From positions 186,001 through 250,000 of the forward strand of contig NZ_BDCA01000007.1 of the NCBI RefSeq assembly GCF_001613265.1: a stretch of 64,000 bases of DNA. Direction: 5' to 3'. Positions 26,811 through 38,790 of this stretch are shown here, one piece after another (positions within the stretch are counted from its first letter, which is position 1; every line of letters starts with the position of its first letter). The translations under genes and the position numbers were made by a program. Under the pieces are notes generated by a model that did no database searches, was not told where the DNA came from, and was given only the letters and a program-made list of their open reading frames with translations. Source of the stretch: Nocardia vermiculata NBRC 100427 (lineage in GTDB: Bacteria; Actinomycetota; Actinomycetes; Mycobacteriales; Mycobacteriaceae).

Positions 26811-27956
26811 GTGACCGAACGCGCCCGCCCCACCGTCGGCCCCGACTACCTCGTCGCAGGCCGCTACCGCCTGCAGTCCAAACTCGGAGGCGGCGGTATG
26901 GGCGCGGTCTGGCTCGCCCACGACAGATTGCTCAACCGCGACGTCGCCATCAAACAGGTGCTCACCACCGCCGGACTCGACGAGGCCGAAGCGACCGCGG
27001 TCCGCGACCGGATCGTCCACGAGGGCCGGGTCGCGGCCAAACTCTCACACGAGCACGCGATCGCCGTCTACGACGTGGTCCTCGAGGCCGGTGAGCCGTG
27101 GCTCGTCATGGAATATCTGCCCTCCCGCAGTGTCGCCAGGGCACTGGCACTCGCCGATGCCCTCCCTCCCGTCGAGGTCGCGCAGATCGGGGCCCAGGTC
27201 GCCGATGCGCTGGCGACCGCACACGCCGCCGGCATCGTGCATCGCGATATCAAACCGGGCAATATCCTCGTCGCCGATCGCGGCAACGAGGTCGGCATGG
27301 CCAAACTCAGCGACTTCGGCATCTCCAGCGCCGGCGAGGCCGTCGACGAGCCCGAGAACGTCATCACCGGCACCCCCTCCTATCTCCCGCCCGAGGTGGC
27401 GCGCGGACAGCGCCCCGGGCCCGCGAGCGACGTATTCTCCCTCGGCGCAACGCTGTACACCGCGATCGAGGGGCAGCCGCCCTACGGATTCGACGACGAC
27501 AACGATGTGATCGTCACCCGGGCGGCGATGGCCCAGATCGTTCCCCCCACCCGCAGCGGACCGCTCACCGACGTCCTACTACACATGATGGAACCGGCGC
27601 CTCAGCGCCGCCCCACCATGGAGCAGGCGCGCGACGAAATCCTCGCTGCCACCTTCGGTCCCGGTACCGCGTCCTACATTCTCGGCGCCCCGATCCGCAC
27701 CGAGGACGGGACCATCCCGGCCTGGGCGGCACGCAACTCCGCCGCCGGTCTGCGCAGCCCGCATTCCTCCCCGCTGCCCCGGCCCCCTCGGGCCGGTGCC
27801 GCCTATACCGCTGTGGCACAGCAGAAAGTGGGAAGGTCGAAGTTCCCCGATATCGACTTCACCAGATTCGGGCCCAATGCCGCACCGCTGGCGATCGCGG
27901 TCGGCCTGCTGATCGGACTGCTCATCCTGATCGTCATCATCGTCGCCGTCATGTAG
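26811..27956 (+). CDS. membrane-anchored Ser/Thr protein kinase (PknB type)
   Basis: A 381-residue eukaryote-like kinase. Residues about 15-270 form the kinase domain: G-G-G-G-M-G-A-V loop, V-A-I-K (ATP-binding Lys), H-R-D-I-K-P-G-N catalytic loop, D-F-G, and G-T-P-S-Y-L-P-P-E at the end of the activation segment. A Pro/Ala-rich linker leads to one membrane helix at the extreme C-terminus (about 360-380), leaving no extracellular sensor. GTG 26811 has TATCCT 7 bases upstream and no ribosome site, so a leaderless mRNA is likely. It converges on the response regulator (6-base gap). Confidence 0.93.
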   Translation: MTERARPTVGPDYLVAGRYRLQSKLGGGGMGAVWLAHDRLLNRDVAIKQVLTTAGLDEAEATAVRDRIVHEGRVAAKLSHEHAIAVYDVVLEAGEPWLVMEYLPSRSVARALALADALPPVEVAQIGAQVADALATAHAAGIVHRDIKPGNILVADRGNEVGMAKLSDFGISSAGEAVDEPENVITGTPSYLPPEVARGQRPGPASDVFSLGATLYTAIEGQPPYGFDDDNDVIVTRAAMAQIVPPTRSGPLTDVLLHMMEPAPQRRPTMEQARDEILAATFGPGTASYILGAPIRTEDGTIPAWAARNSAAGLRSPHSSPLPRPPRAGAAYTAVAQQKVGRSKFPDIDFTRFGPNAAPLAIAVGLLIGLLILIVIIVAVM

Positions 27957-27962
27957 GCGAAT

Positions 27963-28601
27963 TCAGTCGATGCGCCGCCGGTGCGCCCAGCGCGTGAGCG
28001 CATTGCGGTTGGACTGCTGCGTTTTACGCAGCACGTTCGACGCATGCGTCTCCACGGTTTTCACCGAGATGAACAAGGATTCGGCGATTTCACGATAGGT
28101 GTAGCCGCGAGCCAGCAGGCGCAGCACCTCGAGTTCCCTCGGGGTCAGCGAATCCAGTTCGGGATCCAGCGGAGGTTCCGGAGCCGGGGACCGTCCGGTG
28201 AACGAGTCCAGTACGAACCCGGCGAGCCGCGGACTGAACACCGCGTCACCACCGGCGACCCGCCGAATCCCGTCGGCCAGTTCGGCACCGGAGATGGTCT
28301 TGGTGACATAACCGCGCGCGCCGGCCCGGATCACCGCAATCACGTCCTCGGCGGCGTCGGAAACGCTCAGCGCCAGACAGACCGGCCCATCGATTCCCTG
28401 CAGGACCGCTACCCCGCCGCCATCGGGCATATGCACATCCAGCAGCACCACATCGGGTCGCGCGGAACGGATTCCGGCCACGGCCTCGGCCACACCGCCT
28501 GCCTCGCCGACCACATCGATATCGGCCGCGCGGCTCAACTCGGCCCGCACCCCCGACCGGAACACGGCGTGATCATCGACCAGATAAACCCGGATCGCCA
28601 C
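27963..28601 (-). CDS. NarL/LuxR-family response regulator, envelope-stress type
   Basis: A 212-residue two-component regulator. The receiver domain (about 1-120) has VDDH, the phosphoacceptor Asp in VVLLDVHMPDG, and the conserved Lys in YVTKT. The C-terminal LuxR helix-turn-helix (about 148-210) contains LTPRELEVLRLLARGY and IAESLFISVKTVETH. GTG 28601 has GGTGAGGAG upstream; TTG 28604 is an alternative. It follows the PspC-histidine kinase on the same strand by 136 bases and is its likely partner. Confidence 0.93.
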   Translation of the reverse strand: MAIRVYLVDDHAVFRSGVRAELSRAADIDVVGEAGGVAEAVAGIRSARPDVVLLDVHMPDGGGVAVLQGIDGPVCLALSVSDAAEDVIAVIRAGARGYVTKTISGAELADGIRRVAGGDAVFSPRLAGFVLDSFTGRSPAPEPPLDPELDSLTPRELEVLRLLARGYTYREIAESLFISVKTVETHASNVLRKTQQSNRNALTRWAHRRRID

Positions 28602-28737
28602 CAATTCTCCTCACCTCCAGCCGGACCACCACCGGACCGGCACAGCGCCGAATTCATCGGTACCACATCGACCGGCCCGACGCTCGAAACAGTCATGTCC
28701 CCTCCCGCCGTAGACGGCGGGCACGATCCCCTACGCC

Positions 28738-30279
28738 TCACCGCCGCCCGGCACCGCCCGGACTGTGGTCTGCCACGGCACCTCGGCGATCCGAACCGGC
28801 CCCGGCATCCCAGGACTCCCCGGCGCCCTCGAACTTCGCGGTGGCACCGGCGCCCGGAGAGTCGGCGTCCGGCTCGCCTTCACGAGCGGTGTCCGCCACC
28901 GGCTCGCCGCCCGCAGCTGTGGTCTCCGCATCGCTCACCTCGAAGGCGGTGTTCTCGCCCCCGTCCGGCGCGGCGGTCTCGTCCTGCCCCTCGGAATCCA
29001 TGCGCGGCATGATGATCCGCACCTCGGTTCCACGCTCCGGCGCGGTCTTCACCTCCACCGTGCCGCCCCGGCGTTCGATCCGAGCGTGAATGGATTTCGC
29101 CAGACCCTGCCGATCCGACGGCACCGCGGAAGGGTCGAAGCCGGCACCACGGTCGCGCACGAAAATGCTCACCTGATGCGGCTCCACCTCCGCGAAGACG
29201 TCGATGGTCGGCACACCGGCATGTTTGGCGGCATTGACCAGTGCTTCCCTGGTAGCACCGAGCAGCGCGGTGAAATGTTCCTTCGGCAAGCCGGACCCGG
29301 TGTCGCCGACATCCATCGATACGTCGCCGACCGTCACCGGCGTGACCTGAACACCGTGCTGATCCTCCACCTCGCCCGCGATGGTGCGCAGCGCCGCGGC
29401 CAGGCTTGACTGCGCCGGCATGGTGTCCTCGAACAGCCACTTGCGCAGCTCCCGCTCCTGACTACGAGCCAGCCGGGCAACCTCCTGGGGATCACCGGCC
29501 TGACGCTGGATCAGCGCCAGCGTCTGCAGTACCGAATCGTGCAGATGTGAGGCGATCTCCTCACGTTCCTCGTTACGAATCCGGGCCGAACGTTCGGCAT
29601 TGAGGGCACGCATCATGCGCAGCCACAGCGGAACGGTCAGCAGGCCGACTCCGATCAGCGTCACCGCGACGGCGATCAGCGCCGAACCCAGCGACCCCAG
29701 ATCGATACGCGCCAGCACCACCACACCCAGCCCGACCACGATCAGCGTCGCACCGGCCAGAATGCGCGCCCAGGTGAGCACGGTCGGACTCGCGGGCAGA
29801 CCCAGTACCGAGCGCGGCCCCTCGGAGTCGAATTCGCGCCACACCAGCGCCGCACCGACGGCCACGACGATGATCGGCGCCACCACCCGGGCAGCGGTCC
29901 CGCTGAACAACCACGCCATCGACACCGACAGCGCCAAGCCGAGCAGCACCAGCCCGACCGCTTGCCGCCGCTCCGAGGCCGTGGGCGGTGGCCCGTCCTC
30001 CCCCGAGGAGGTGAATATCCACAGCAGCCCGTACCCGACGATGCCCGCGCCCATCAGCGCGGAAAGCAGCACGAAAGCTACCCGGACCTTGAAGACGTCG
30101 ATACCGAGATGATCGGCGAGACCACCCGCGACACCCCCGACGACCCGCCCCCCGGAACGCCGCAGCAATCGCGCCGACGGTACCTGCCCCAGTGCGCGAC
30201 CGTCCGGCCCGAGACCGTCCACACCGGCGCGCGGATCGACCCCCGAACGCGCGTCGAATGCGGGCATGAAGGGGTGCAT
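28738..30279 (-). CDS. PspC-domain sensor histidine kinase (LiaS/EsrS/MacS-like)
   Basis: A 513-residue kinase. It begins with a PspC domain (VVGGVAGGLADHLGID) and several membrane helices (about residues 60-240). The HisKA_3 helix carries the phospho-His in ASHLHDSVLQTL, and the ATPase domain has EALVNAAKHAG and DRGAGFD. A disordered acidic tail of about 90 residues follows. This architecture matches Corynebacterium EsrS/MacS kinases for cell-envelope stress. The start is uncertain; I use ATG 30279. It lies upstream of the response regulator and is divergent from the PspC/LiaF-like gene. Confidence 0.9.
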   Translation of the reverse strand: MHPFMPAFDARSGVDPRAGVDGLGPDGRALGQVPSARLLRRSGGRVVGGVAGGLADHLGIDVFKVRVAFVLLSALMGAGIVGYGLLWIFTSSGEDGPPPTASERRQAVGLVLLGLALSVSMAWLFSGTAARVVAPIIVVAVGAALVWREFDSEGPRSVLGLPASPTVLTWARILAGATLIVVGLGVVVLARIDLGSLGSALIAVAVTLIGVGLLTVPLWLRMMRALNAERSARIRNEEREEIASHLHDSVLQTLALIQRQAGDPQEVARLARSQERELRKWLFEDTMPAQSSLAAALRTIAGEVEDQHGVQVTPVTVGDVSMDVGDTGSGLPKEHFTALLGATREALVNAAKHAGVPTIDVFAEVEPHQVSIFVRDRGAGFDPSAVPSDRQGLAKSIHARIERRGGTVEVKTAPERGTEVRIIMPRMDSEGQDETAAPDGGENTAFEVSDAETTAAGGEPVADTAREGEPDADSPGAGATAKFEGAGESWDAGAGSDRRGAVADHSPGGAGRR

Positions 30280-30431
30280 GTACTCGATACTGGCATGTCC
30301 GACCGGCAACCGGCCATCGGGAAATACCCCCACACCGATATCAGGGTCACTACGGGCCGCGCGGGGAGATCAGGATCGTTTTCAGGGTGAACCCCGATGC
30401 CTTTCGAGGCTGATCAGCCCACTATTGAGTC

Positions 30432-32228
30432 ATGACCACAGCGAGCGGCGGAACCGGCCGGACGGGATTCAGCGAACAGCTCCACCACCTGTGGCGGACA
30501 CGTCCGCTGCGACTGCCGGGGCAGAGCCCGGTCGCCGGTGTCGCCGCCGGCTTCGGGCGGCGCTACGGCGTGGACCCGGTACTGATCCGGGTCGCCTTCG
30601 TGGTGTCGACGGTGTTCGGCGGAGCGGGCATCGTGCTCTATCTGGCTGCCTGGCTGCTACTGCCGGCGATCGACCGGGACAGCCGGCCGCAATCGCCCAC
30701 CAAGACCACCGTGCTCGTCGTGGCGCTGGTGATCGCACTGAGCACCATGGGCCCGTTCGGAGTCGGGCTCGGCGGTTCCGGGGTGGTCAGCTTCGCGCTC
30801 ATGGTCGCCGGCTGGTGGCTGCTGTACATGCGGCAACCCGAGCCACCGACCGACGGGTCGTATCCGCTGATGGCCGACGGCGGCATCGCCGCCACCGGAT
30901 ATCCGGGCACGACCTTCCCCGGAGGGTCGCCGTGGGGTGGTGGGCAGGCCGGGCAGCCGTGGAACGGCAGCCAGTACGGGCCGTTCACCACGCTGCCGGA
31001 CCACTACGAGCCCGACCCGGGCACGGCGCACAGTCCGGCCGCGAACCCGGCCGGCGATCCCACCGGCCCGGCAGGCACCGCAGCCACCGAACCGATCCCC
31101 ACGGAACCGGAGACCTCCACGGCCACCCCGTCGGCCTCGGGGCGCTCACCGCAAGCAGAGGACGAGATCGCTACTGCTGCTGGGCAGGCCACCGATCCGG
31201 ACCGGACGGTTGCCGAGCCGGTGAGTACGGCCGACCCGACGGTGCCCGCGACCGCCGCGGCCGACCAGCCCACGGAGGTCCTCGGAATCGCCGAAACGGA
31301 TGCGGCCACCGAGCACCTTCGGACAGCCGTCCCGGGCGACGAAGATTCCACGACCGACAACAGCAGCGACGAAGGCGCCACCCGGCCCGAACCCGGCGAC
31401 AGCGATCACAGCACCGGTGAAGGCCCCGGCGACACAACTCCCGGCACCGGTACCCCGCCGGCCTCCGGCGGCCCCGGAACGCCCGGCAGCGGCGGCACTC
31501 CCCCGCCACGCTCCGCCACGACCACCCGCACGGCTGCAGACCCGTCTCGCTTCGGCCCTACGCCGTCGGGCTGGGACCCGCTGGGGGTGACACCGTTGGC
31601 CTGGGATCTACCCGCGCCCGTCCCCACACCACCGCGCCCCGTCGCCGTACTTCCGGCACAACGCCCCCGTTCCCGGCTCACGCCGGTCGTAATCGGTCTG
31701 GCGGTGCTGGCAGCAGCCGCCGCAGGGTCACTCACCGCAGCGGGAGTGGAATGGATGACGCCGGCCCGGATCGGCGCCGTGGCCCTCGCGGTCGTCGCCC
31801 TGGGGCTCATCGTCGGTGCTTTCCTGCGGCGCGGCTACGGGCTGATGGTGTTGCTGGCACCGCTGGCCGGCTTCGTGATCCTCGCGTCGATGATCGGCCC
31901 GGTCGAATTCGACCGAGCCGCGATGGGCAGGCACGAATGGAAGCCGCCCACGGCCACCGCACTCGCGCCGGATTACAAGATCACGATGGGCTCGGGACAT
32001 CTCGATCTGACCCAGTTGACTCTCACCGAGGACCGCACCGTGCACATCGGGGTGCAGATGGGTGACTTCCAGGTCGTCGTGCCGGACTCGATGCGGGTAC
32101 ACACCCGATGCGATGCCCGGATGGGTGAGGTCACCTGCCCGCCCGGGATCACCGGCCCACCGGACGGTCCCACCCTCACACTCGATATCGATGTCCACGC
32201 CGGAAACGCGGAGGTGCAACGTGGCTGA
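30432..32228 (+). CDS. PspC/LiaF-like membrane protein, probable inhibitor of the adjacent kinase
   Basis: A 598-residue protein with an N-terminal PspC domain (about 28-82, PVAGVAAGFGRRYGVD), two further helices, a long Thr/Pro/Gly/Ser-rich disordered linker (about 135-410), three or four more helices (about 415-490) and a C-terminal beta-rich LiaF-type domain (VHIGVQMGDFQVVVPD). In LiaFSR and EsrISR systems such proteins hold the kinase off in the absence of stress. The divergent kinase and the response regulator make the same three-part set here. ATG 30432; the downstream small gene overlaps its end by 8 bases. Confidence 0.87.
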   Translation: MTTASGGTGRTGFSEQLHHLWRTRPLRLPGQSPVAGVAAGFGRRYGVDPVLIRVAFVVSTVFGGAGIVLYLAAWLLLPAIDRDSRPQSPTKTTVLVVALVIALSTMGPFGVGLGGSGVVSFALMVAGWWLLYMRQPEPPTDGSYPLMADGGIAATGYPGTTFPGGSPWGGGQAGQPWNGSQYGPFTTLPDHYEPDPGTAHSPAANPAGDPTGPAGTAATEPIPTEPETSTATPSASGRSPQAEDEIATAAGQATDPDRTVAEPVSTADPTVPATAAADQPTEVLGIAETDAATEHLRTAVPGDEDSTTDNSSDEGATRPEPGDSDHSTGEGPGDTTPGTGTPPASGGPGTPGSGGTPPPRSATTTRTAADPSRFGPTPSGWDPLGVTPLAWDLPAPVPTPPRPVAVLPAQRPRSRLTPVVIGLAVLAAAAAGSLTAAGVEWMTPARIGAVALAVVALGLIVGAFLRRGYGLMVLLAPLAGFVILASMIGPVEFDRAAMGRHEWKPPTATALAPDYKITMGSGHLDLTQLTLTEDRTVHIGVQMGDFQVVVPDSMRVHTRCDARMGEVTCPPGITGPPDGPTLTLDIDVHAGNAEVQRG

Positions 32229-32442
32229 CAACGATCCGGCCGATACTCGGACCGAACCCCGTCGAGGACCATCCCTATCCCTGCTCCTGGCCGGACTTCT
32301 CGCCATGCTGGTGAGCGTGTGGGCCTTCATCGGCCCCACCTCGTGGCCGGTGCACAGCGTCGTCCCGGTCGGGTGGATCGTGGTGGGACTGGCAGTCGTG
32401 GTGGGCATTGTCCTGGTGATCTCGCCACGCCGGAGAAAGTAG
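32221..32442 (+). CDS. small two-helix membrane protein
   Basis: A 73-residue protein with two predicted membrane helices (about residues 20-37 and 47-66), an acidic N-terminus and an R-R-R-K tail. GTG 32221 overlaps the end of the PspC/LiaF-like gene, so it is translated from the same mRNA and may belong to the same stress complex. I recognise no family. A strong terminator follows directly. Confidence 0.75.
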   Translation: MADNDPADTRTEPRRGPSLSLLLAGLLAMLVSVWAFIGPTSWPVHSVVPVGWIVVGLAVVVGIVLVISPRRRK

Positions 32443-32450
32443 ACCGAACA

Positions 32451-32496
32451 CAGCACGAGGGGCCTGCCGGTTACCACCGGCAGGCCCCTCGTGCTG
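32451..32496. terminator. bidirectional hairpin terminator
   Basis: Two perfectly complementary 21-base arms (32451-32471 and 32476-32496, core GGGGCCTGCCGGT) around a TACC loop. It sits between the convergent ends of the small membrane gene (32442) and guaA (32514), with no U tract. It probably serves both transcripts. Confidence 0.85.
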
Positions 32497-32513
32497 GCGG
32501 GGTGCTTACCCGC

Positions 32514-34088
32514 TCACTCCCATTCGATGGTGCCCGGCGGCTTGCTCGTCACGTCGAGCACCACCCGATTGATCTCGCTGACCTCGTTGGTGATGCGGGT
32601 GGAGATCCGTTCCAGCACCTCGTAGGGCAACCGGGTCCAGTCCGCGGTCATGGCGTCCTCACTGGACACCGGACGCAGCACGATCGGATGACCATAGGTA
32701 CGTCCGTCGCCCTGCACGCCGACACTGCGCACATCCGCCAGCAGCACCACCGGGCACTGCCAGATCTGGGCGTCCAGTGCGGCGGCGGTCAGCTCCTCGC
32801 GGGCGATGGCGTCGGCCTGCCGCAGGGTCTCCAGCCGATCGGGGGTGACCTCACCGACGATACGGATGGCCAGGCCGGGACCCGGGAACGGCTGACGCGC
32901 GACGATGTCCTCCGGCAGCCCGACCTCGCGACCGACCGCACGGACCTCGTCCTTGAACAGCAGCCGCAGCGGCTCCACCAGATCGAATTCCAGATCCTCG
33001 GGCAGGCCGCCGACATTGTGATGACTCTTGATATTGGCCGTACCGGAACCACCACCGGACTCGACCACATCCGGATACAGCGTGCCCTGCACCAGGAATT
33101 CGACCGCGGGCCCGTCACCGTCGCCGGTGCCGGTGGACTTCACGATCTCGGCGACGGAATCCTCGAACGAGCGGATGAACTCACGACCGATGATCTTGCG
33201 CTTCTGCTCCGGATCGGTGACACCCTTCAGTTCCCCGAGGAACTTGTCGACCGCGTCCACGGTGACCAGCTTGGCCCCGGTCGCCGCGACGAAATCACGC
33301 TGCACCTGCTCCCGCTCGCCGGCGCGCAGCAGCCCGTGATCGACGAAGACACAGGTGAGCCGGTCACCGATGGCCCGCTGCACCAGCGCGGCCGCGACCG
33401 CGGAGTCCACCCCGCCGGACAGCGCGCAGATCGCGTGCCCGTCGCCGATCTGGGCACGGACCTGCTCGACCAGCGCCTCGGCGATATTCGCCGTGGTCCA
33501 GGTCGCGGGGATGCCGGCCACCTCGTGCAGGAAGCGGCTCAACACCTGCTGGCCGTGCGGTGAATGCAGGACCTCGGGGTGGTACTGCACACCCGCCAGC
33601 CGCCGCGCGCGATTCTCGAAGGCCGCGACCGGCGCACCGGCCGTGGTGCCGGTGACCTCGAACCCCTCCGGGGCGTCGGTGACGGCATCGCCGTGGCTCA
33701 TCCACACCGGCTGCACGGTCGGCAATCCGCCGTGCAGCACACCGCCGTCGATATTCAGCTCGGTGCGGCCGTATTCGCGGGTGCCGGTATGCGCGACGGT
33801 GCCCCCGAGCGCCTGTGCCATCGCCTGGAATCCGTAGCAGATGCCGAAGACGGGGATATCCAGATCGAACAGCCGCGGGTCCAGACTCGGGGCGCCCTCG
33901 GCGTACACGCTCGACGGCCCACCGGACAGGATCACCGCCAGCGGCTTGCGCTCAGCGATCTCCTCCACGGTCGCGGTATGCGATACCACCTCGGAGTAGA
34001 CGCTGGATTCACGCACACGCCGCGCGATCAACTGCGCATACTGTGCCCCGAAATCGACGACGAGAACTGGTCGCTGGGTTTCTGCCAC
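32514..34088 (-). CDS. guaA: GMP synthase (glutamine-hydrolysing)
   Basis: A 524-residue two-domain enzyme that aminates XMP to GMP using glutamine and ATP. The class I amidotransferase domain (about 1-200) has [11 protein letters not shown] with the nucleophile Cys and QYHPEV with the catalytic His. The ATP-pyrophosphatase domain has the P-loop [10 protein letters not shown], and the C-terminal dimerisation part ends in KPPGTIEWE. The start is GTG 34088. It lies near guaB3 and guaB, which feed the same branch. Confidence 0.97.
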   Translation of the reverse strand: MAETQRPVLVVDFGAQYAQLIARRVRESSVYSEVVSHTATVEEIAERKPLAVILSGGPSSVYAEGAPSLDPRLFDLDIPVFGICYGFQAMAQALGGTVAHTGTREYGRTELNIDGGVLHGGLPTVQPVWMSHGDAVTDAPEGFEVTGTTAGAPVAAFENRARRLAGVQYHPEVLHSPHGQQVLSRFLHEVAGIPATWTTANIAEALVEQVRAQIGDGHAICALSGGVDSAVAAALVQRAIGDRLTCVFVDHGLLRAGEREQVQRDFVAATGAKLVTVDAVDKFLGELKGVTDPEQKRKIIGREFIRSFEDSVAEIVKSTGTGDGDGPAVEFLVQGTLYPDVVESGGGSGTANIKSHHNVGGLPEDLEFDLVEPLRLLFKDEVRAVGREVGLPEDIVARQPFPGPGLAIRIVGEVTPDRLETLRQADAIAREELTAAALDAQIWQCPVVLLADVRSVGVQGDGRTYGHPIVLRPVSSEDAMTADWTRLPYEVLERISTRITNEVSEINRVVLDVTSKPPGTIEWE

Positions 34089-34258
34089 CAGATCAGTTTA
34101 GTGAGGCCGTTCGCGCACCTCGAGGCCGGGCGAACTCGGCGCCGACGCCCACGCCCGAACAGCACCGCGAGCGGCCGCAGAGCGGCGCGCACGCGTCCGG
34201 GCCGGCGGCGATATCGAAGGCGGCACGGCTGTCGGCGGCGACCGCTATCCTCGTGCTC

Positions 34259-35056
34259 GTGCCATTCGCCCATGCGATCGATGCCGAGATCCATTACGAG
34301 GACACCGGCGGCCGGGGGCCGGTGGTGTTGTTCGGGCACGAATTCTTCATGGACCGAACGATGTTCGCCTCACAGGCGAGCGCACTGTCACCCCAATTCC
34401 GGATCGTCACCTGGGATGCGCGTGGCCACGGTTGCACCCGCGACGAGGGGCTGCCGTTCACCTATTGGACGGCGGCCCGCGATGCACTGACCGTGCTGGA
34501 TCAGCTGGGTGTGGAACGGGCGGTCGTCGGCGGTACCTCGCAGGGCGGTTTCAGTGCACTGCGCACGGCGCTGCTGGCGCCCGAGCGGGTCGCCGCGCTG
34601 ATCCTGATCTCCACCGAGGCGCACAGCCCCACACCGCGGGAACTCGAAACCTCACGTCGCTTCCTCGACCGGTGGCGCGAACCGAATGTGCGCCGCGCGT
34701 TGGCAGCTCATATGGCGCACTGGCTGATCGGGGACGACGCCGGTTATCGGGCGTTATGGACCGAGCGATGGCTGGCACGGGATCCGCACGCCATCGAGGT
34801 CGCGGCCGGATGTCTGCTGACCCGCGACTCCATTCTGGACCGGCTGCCCGAAATCACCTGCCCCACACTGGTAATCCATCCGACGCGGGCAGGGATTCCA
34901 CGCTCGCACGTACTCGAAATGACGCATCGGCTCAGCACCGCACGCTTCGTCGAGATCGAGGGTGGCCGTCAGGCCGTGAACATGACACACCCCACGCAGG
35001 TCAACTCGGTGATCCGCGAGTTCCTGCGTGGGGAGGTCCTGACCAGGATCAACTGA
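34259..35056 (+). CDS. alpha/beta-hydrolase
   Basis: A 265-residue alpha/beta-hydrolase. F-G-H-E-F-F-M-D replaces the usual H-G loop, W-D-A-R-G-H-G follows, and the nucleophile elbow is G-G-T-S-Q-G-G (Ser near 96). The C-terminal catalytic His is not obvious: the expected region reads EGGRQAVNMTHPTQVNS, where the His in MTHP may serve. GTG 34259 has TATCCT 7 bases upstream and no ribosome site, so the mRNA is probably leaderless. Its stop is 1 base from the convergent guaB3 stop. The substrate is unknown. Confidence 0.82.
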   Translation: MPFAHAIDAEIHYEDTGGRGPVVLFGHEFFMDRTMFASQASALSPQFRIVTWDARGHGCTRDEGLPFTYWTAARDALTVLDQLGVERAVVGGTSQGGFSALRTALLAPERVAALILISTEAHSPTPRELETSRRFLDRWREPNVRRALAAHMAHWLIGDDAGYRALWTERWLARDPHAIEVAAGCLLTRDSILDRLPEITCPTLVIHPTRAGIPRSHVLEMTHRLSTARFVEIEGGRQAVNMTHPTQVNSVIREFLRGEVLTRIN

Positions 35057-35057
35057 T

Positions 35058-36224
35058 TCAGGCGCGGACGCTGAGTCCCACCTTCTGGAATTCCTTCAGA
35101 TCGCAGTAGCCGGCCTTGGCCATCGAACGCCGCAGTCCGCCAACGAGGTTCACCGAGCCCCAGGGATCGCTGGAGGGGCCGAACAGCACCTTCTCCAGCG
35201 CGGGACGCTCATCGATCTCGGCGAACGGCAGCATCGCACCGCGCGGCACCGAGGGATGCGCTGCCGCCGACGGCCAGTACCAGCCGCGGCCCGGAGCCTC
35301 CTGCGCGAGCGCCAGCGGCACCCCGAGCATCGCCGCGTCGGCACCACAGGCGATGGCCTTCGCCAGCTGCCCGGAGGAGACGATATCGCCGTCCGCGATC
35401 ACGTGGACGTAGCGCCCACCGGTTTCGTCGAGGTAGTCACGCCGCGCGGCGGCCGCATCGGCGATGGCGGTCGCCATCGGCACCCCGATACCGAGCACCT
35501 CACCGGTGGTGGTGGCACCGGCCAACGAACCGTAGCCGACGATCACCCCGGCCGCGCCGGTCCGCATCAGATGCAGCGCGGTGCGGTGATCGCTGACGCC
35601 ACCGGCGACGACCGGCACGTCCAGTTCGGCGATGAAGGTCTTGAGATTGAGTGGCTCCACCGACGGCGCATCGTCCTCGGCGATCGCCACCGCGCCACCC
35701 ACGTGCTCGGCGGAGATGATGGTGCCGTGCACCACCAGCAGGTCGACGCCGGCCTGCACCAGGGCGGGGGTCAGCGCACGGGCATTCTGCGGGCTCACCC
35801 GCACCGAGACGGTCACCCCGGCGGCACGCACCTGCGCGATCGCCGCGGCCAGCAGATCCGGCTGCATCGGCGCGGCATGCAGTTCCTGCAGCAGCTCGAC
35901 CGCGGCCTCGGGTCCCTTGTGCTCGGCCACCTCGACGAGTTGTTCGATCCGCGCACCCACATCGGCGTGCCGGGCCCACAGGCCCTCGCCGTTGATGACA
36001 CCCAGACCACCGAGGCGACCGAGTTCGATGGCGAACTCCGGCGACACCAGGGCATCGGTCGGATGTGCTACCAGGGGGATGTCGAAGCGGTAGGCATCGA
36101 GCTGCCACGCCAGTGACACCTGCTTCGACGACCGGGTGCGCCGCGACGGAACGATGTCCACATCGTCCAATTCGTAGGTGCGCCGGGCGGTCCGACCCAT
36201 TCCGATCTCGACCATGTCCCGCAC
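35058..36224 (-). CDS. guaB3: GuaB3-family IMP dehydrogenase-related protein
   Basis: A 388-residue (beta/alpha)8-barrel protein without CBS domains, matching mycobacterial GuaB3 (Rv3410c, about 375). Landmarks are VEIGMGRTARRTYELDDVDI near the N-terminus, VAHPTDALVSPEFAIELGRL, and ETGGRYVHVIADGDIVSSGQ. The IMPDH active-site loop with its Cys is not conserved: the corresponding part reads YGSLAGATTTGEVLG. Its exact reaction is therefore unclear. GTG 36224 has AAGGAG 8 bases upstream; ATG 36215 is the alternative. It follows guaB by 177 bases on the same strand. Confidence 0.92.
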   Translation of the reverse strand: MRDMVEIGMGRTARRTYELDDVDIVPSRRTRSSKQVSLAWQLDAYRFDIPLVAHPTDALVSPEFAIELGRLGGLGVINGEGLWARHADVGARIEQLVEVAEHKGPEAAVELLQELHAAPMQPDLLAAAIAQVRAAGVTVSVRVSPQNARALTPALVQAGVDLLVVHGTIISAEHVGGAVAIAEDDAPSVEPLNLKTFIAELDVPVVAGGVSDHRTALHLMRTGAAGVIVGYGSLAGATTTGEVLGIGVPMATAIADAAAARRDYLDETGGRYVHVIADGDIVSSGQLAKAIACGADAAMLGVPLALAQEAPGRGWYWPSAAAHPSVPRGAMLPFAEIDERPALEKVLFGPSSDPWGSVNLVGGLRRSMAKAGYCDLKEFQKVGLSVRA

Positions 36225-36401
36225 TGATGTCACTCCTTCGTGTGTACTGCCGGGCCGTGAACAACGCTCACGACGAGCAGGCTCGACCGCCGCGACCGGC
36301 GGTGTCCACGCGCCGTCGTCGTTGCGACGCGCATCCATAATCCCAGTTCCCGGCGTACGGCATACGTCCGGGGCGCTCGGCGCGGCGGGTACCGCGACCG
36401 G

Positions 36402-38680
<2,279 letters not shown>

Positions 38681-38790
38681 TCGCTACCGGGCTCGAGCTC
38701 GCAGGTACGCGATTCACGCCCTCGGGTGAAGACGCGCGCCGACGCCATTGCGGATGGTCGGCGTAACTTCCCGCGCGAAATCGACTGCTT

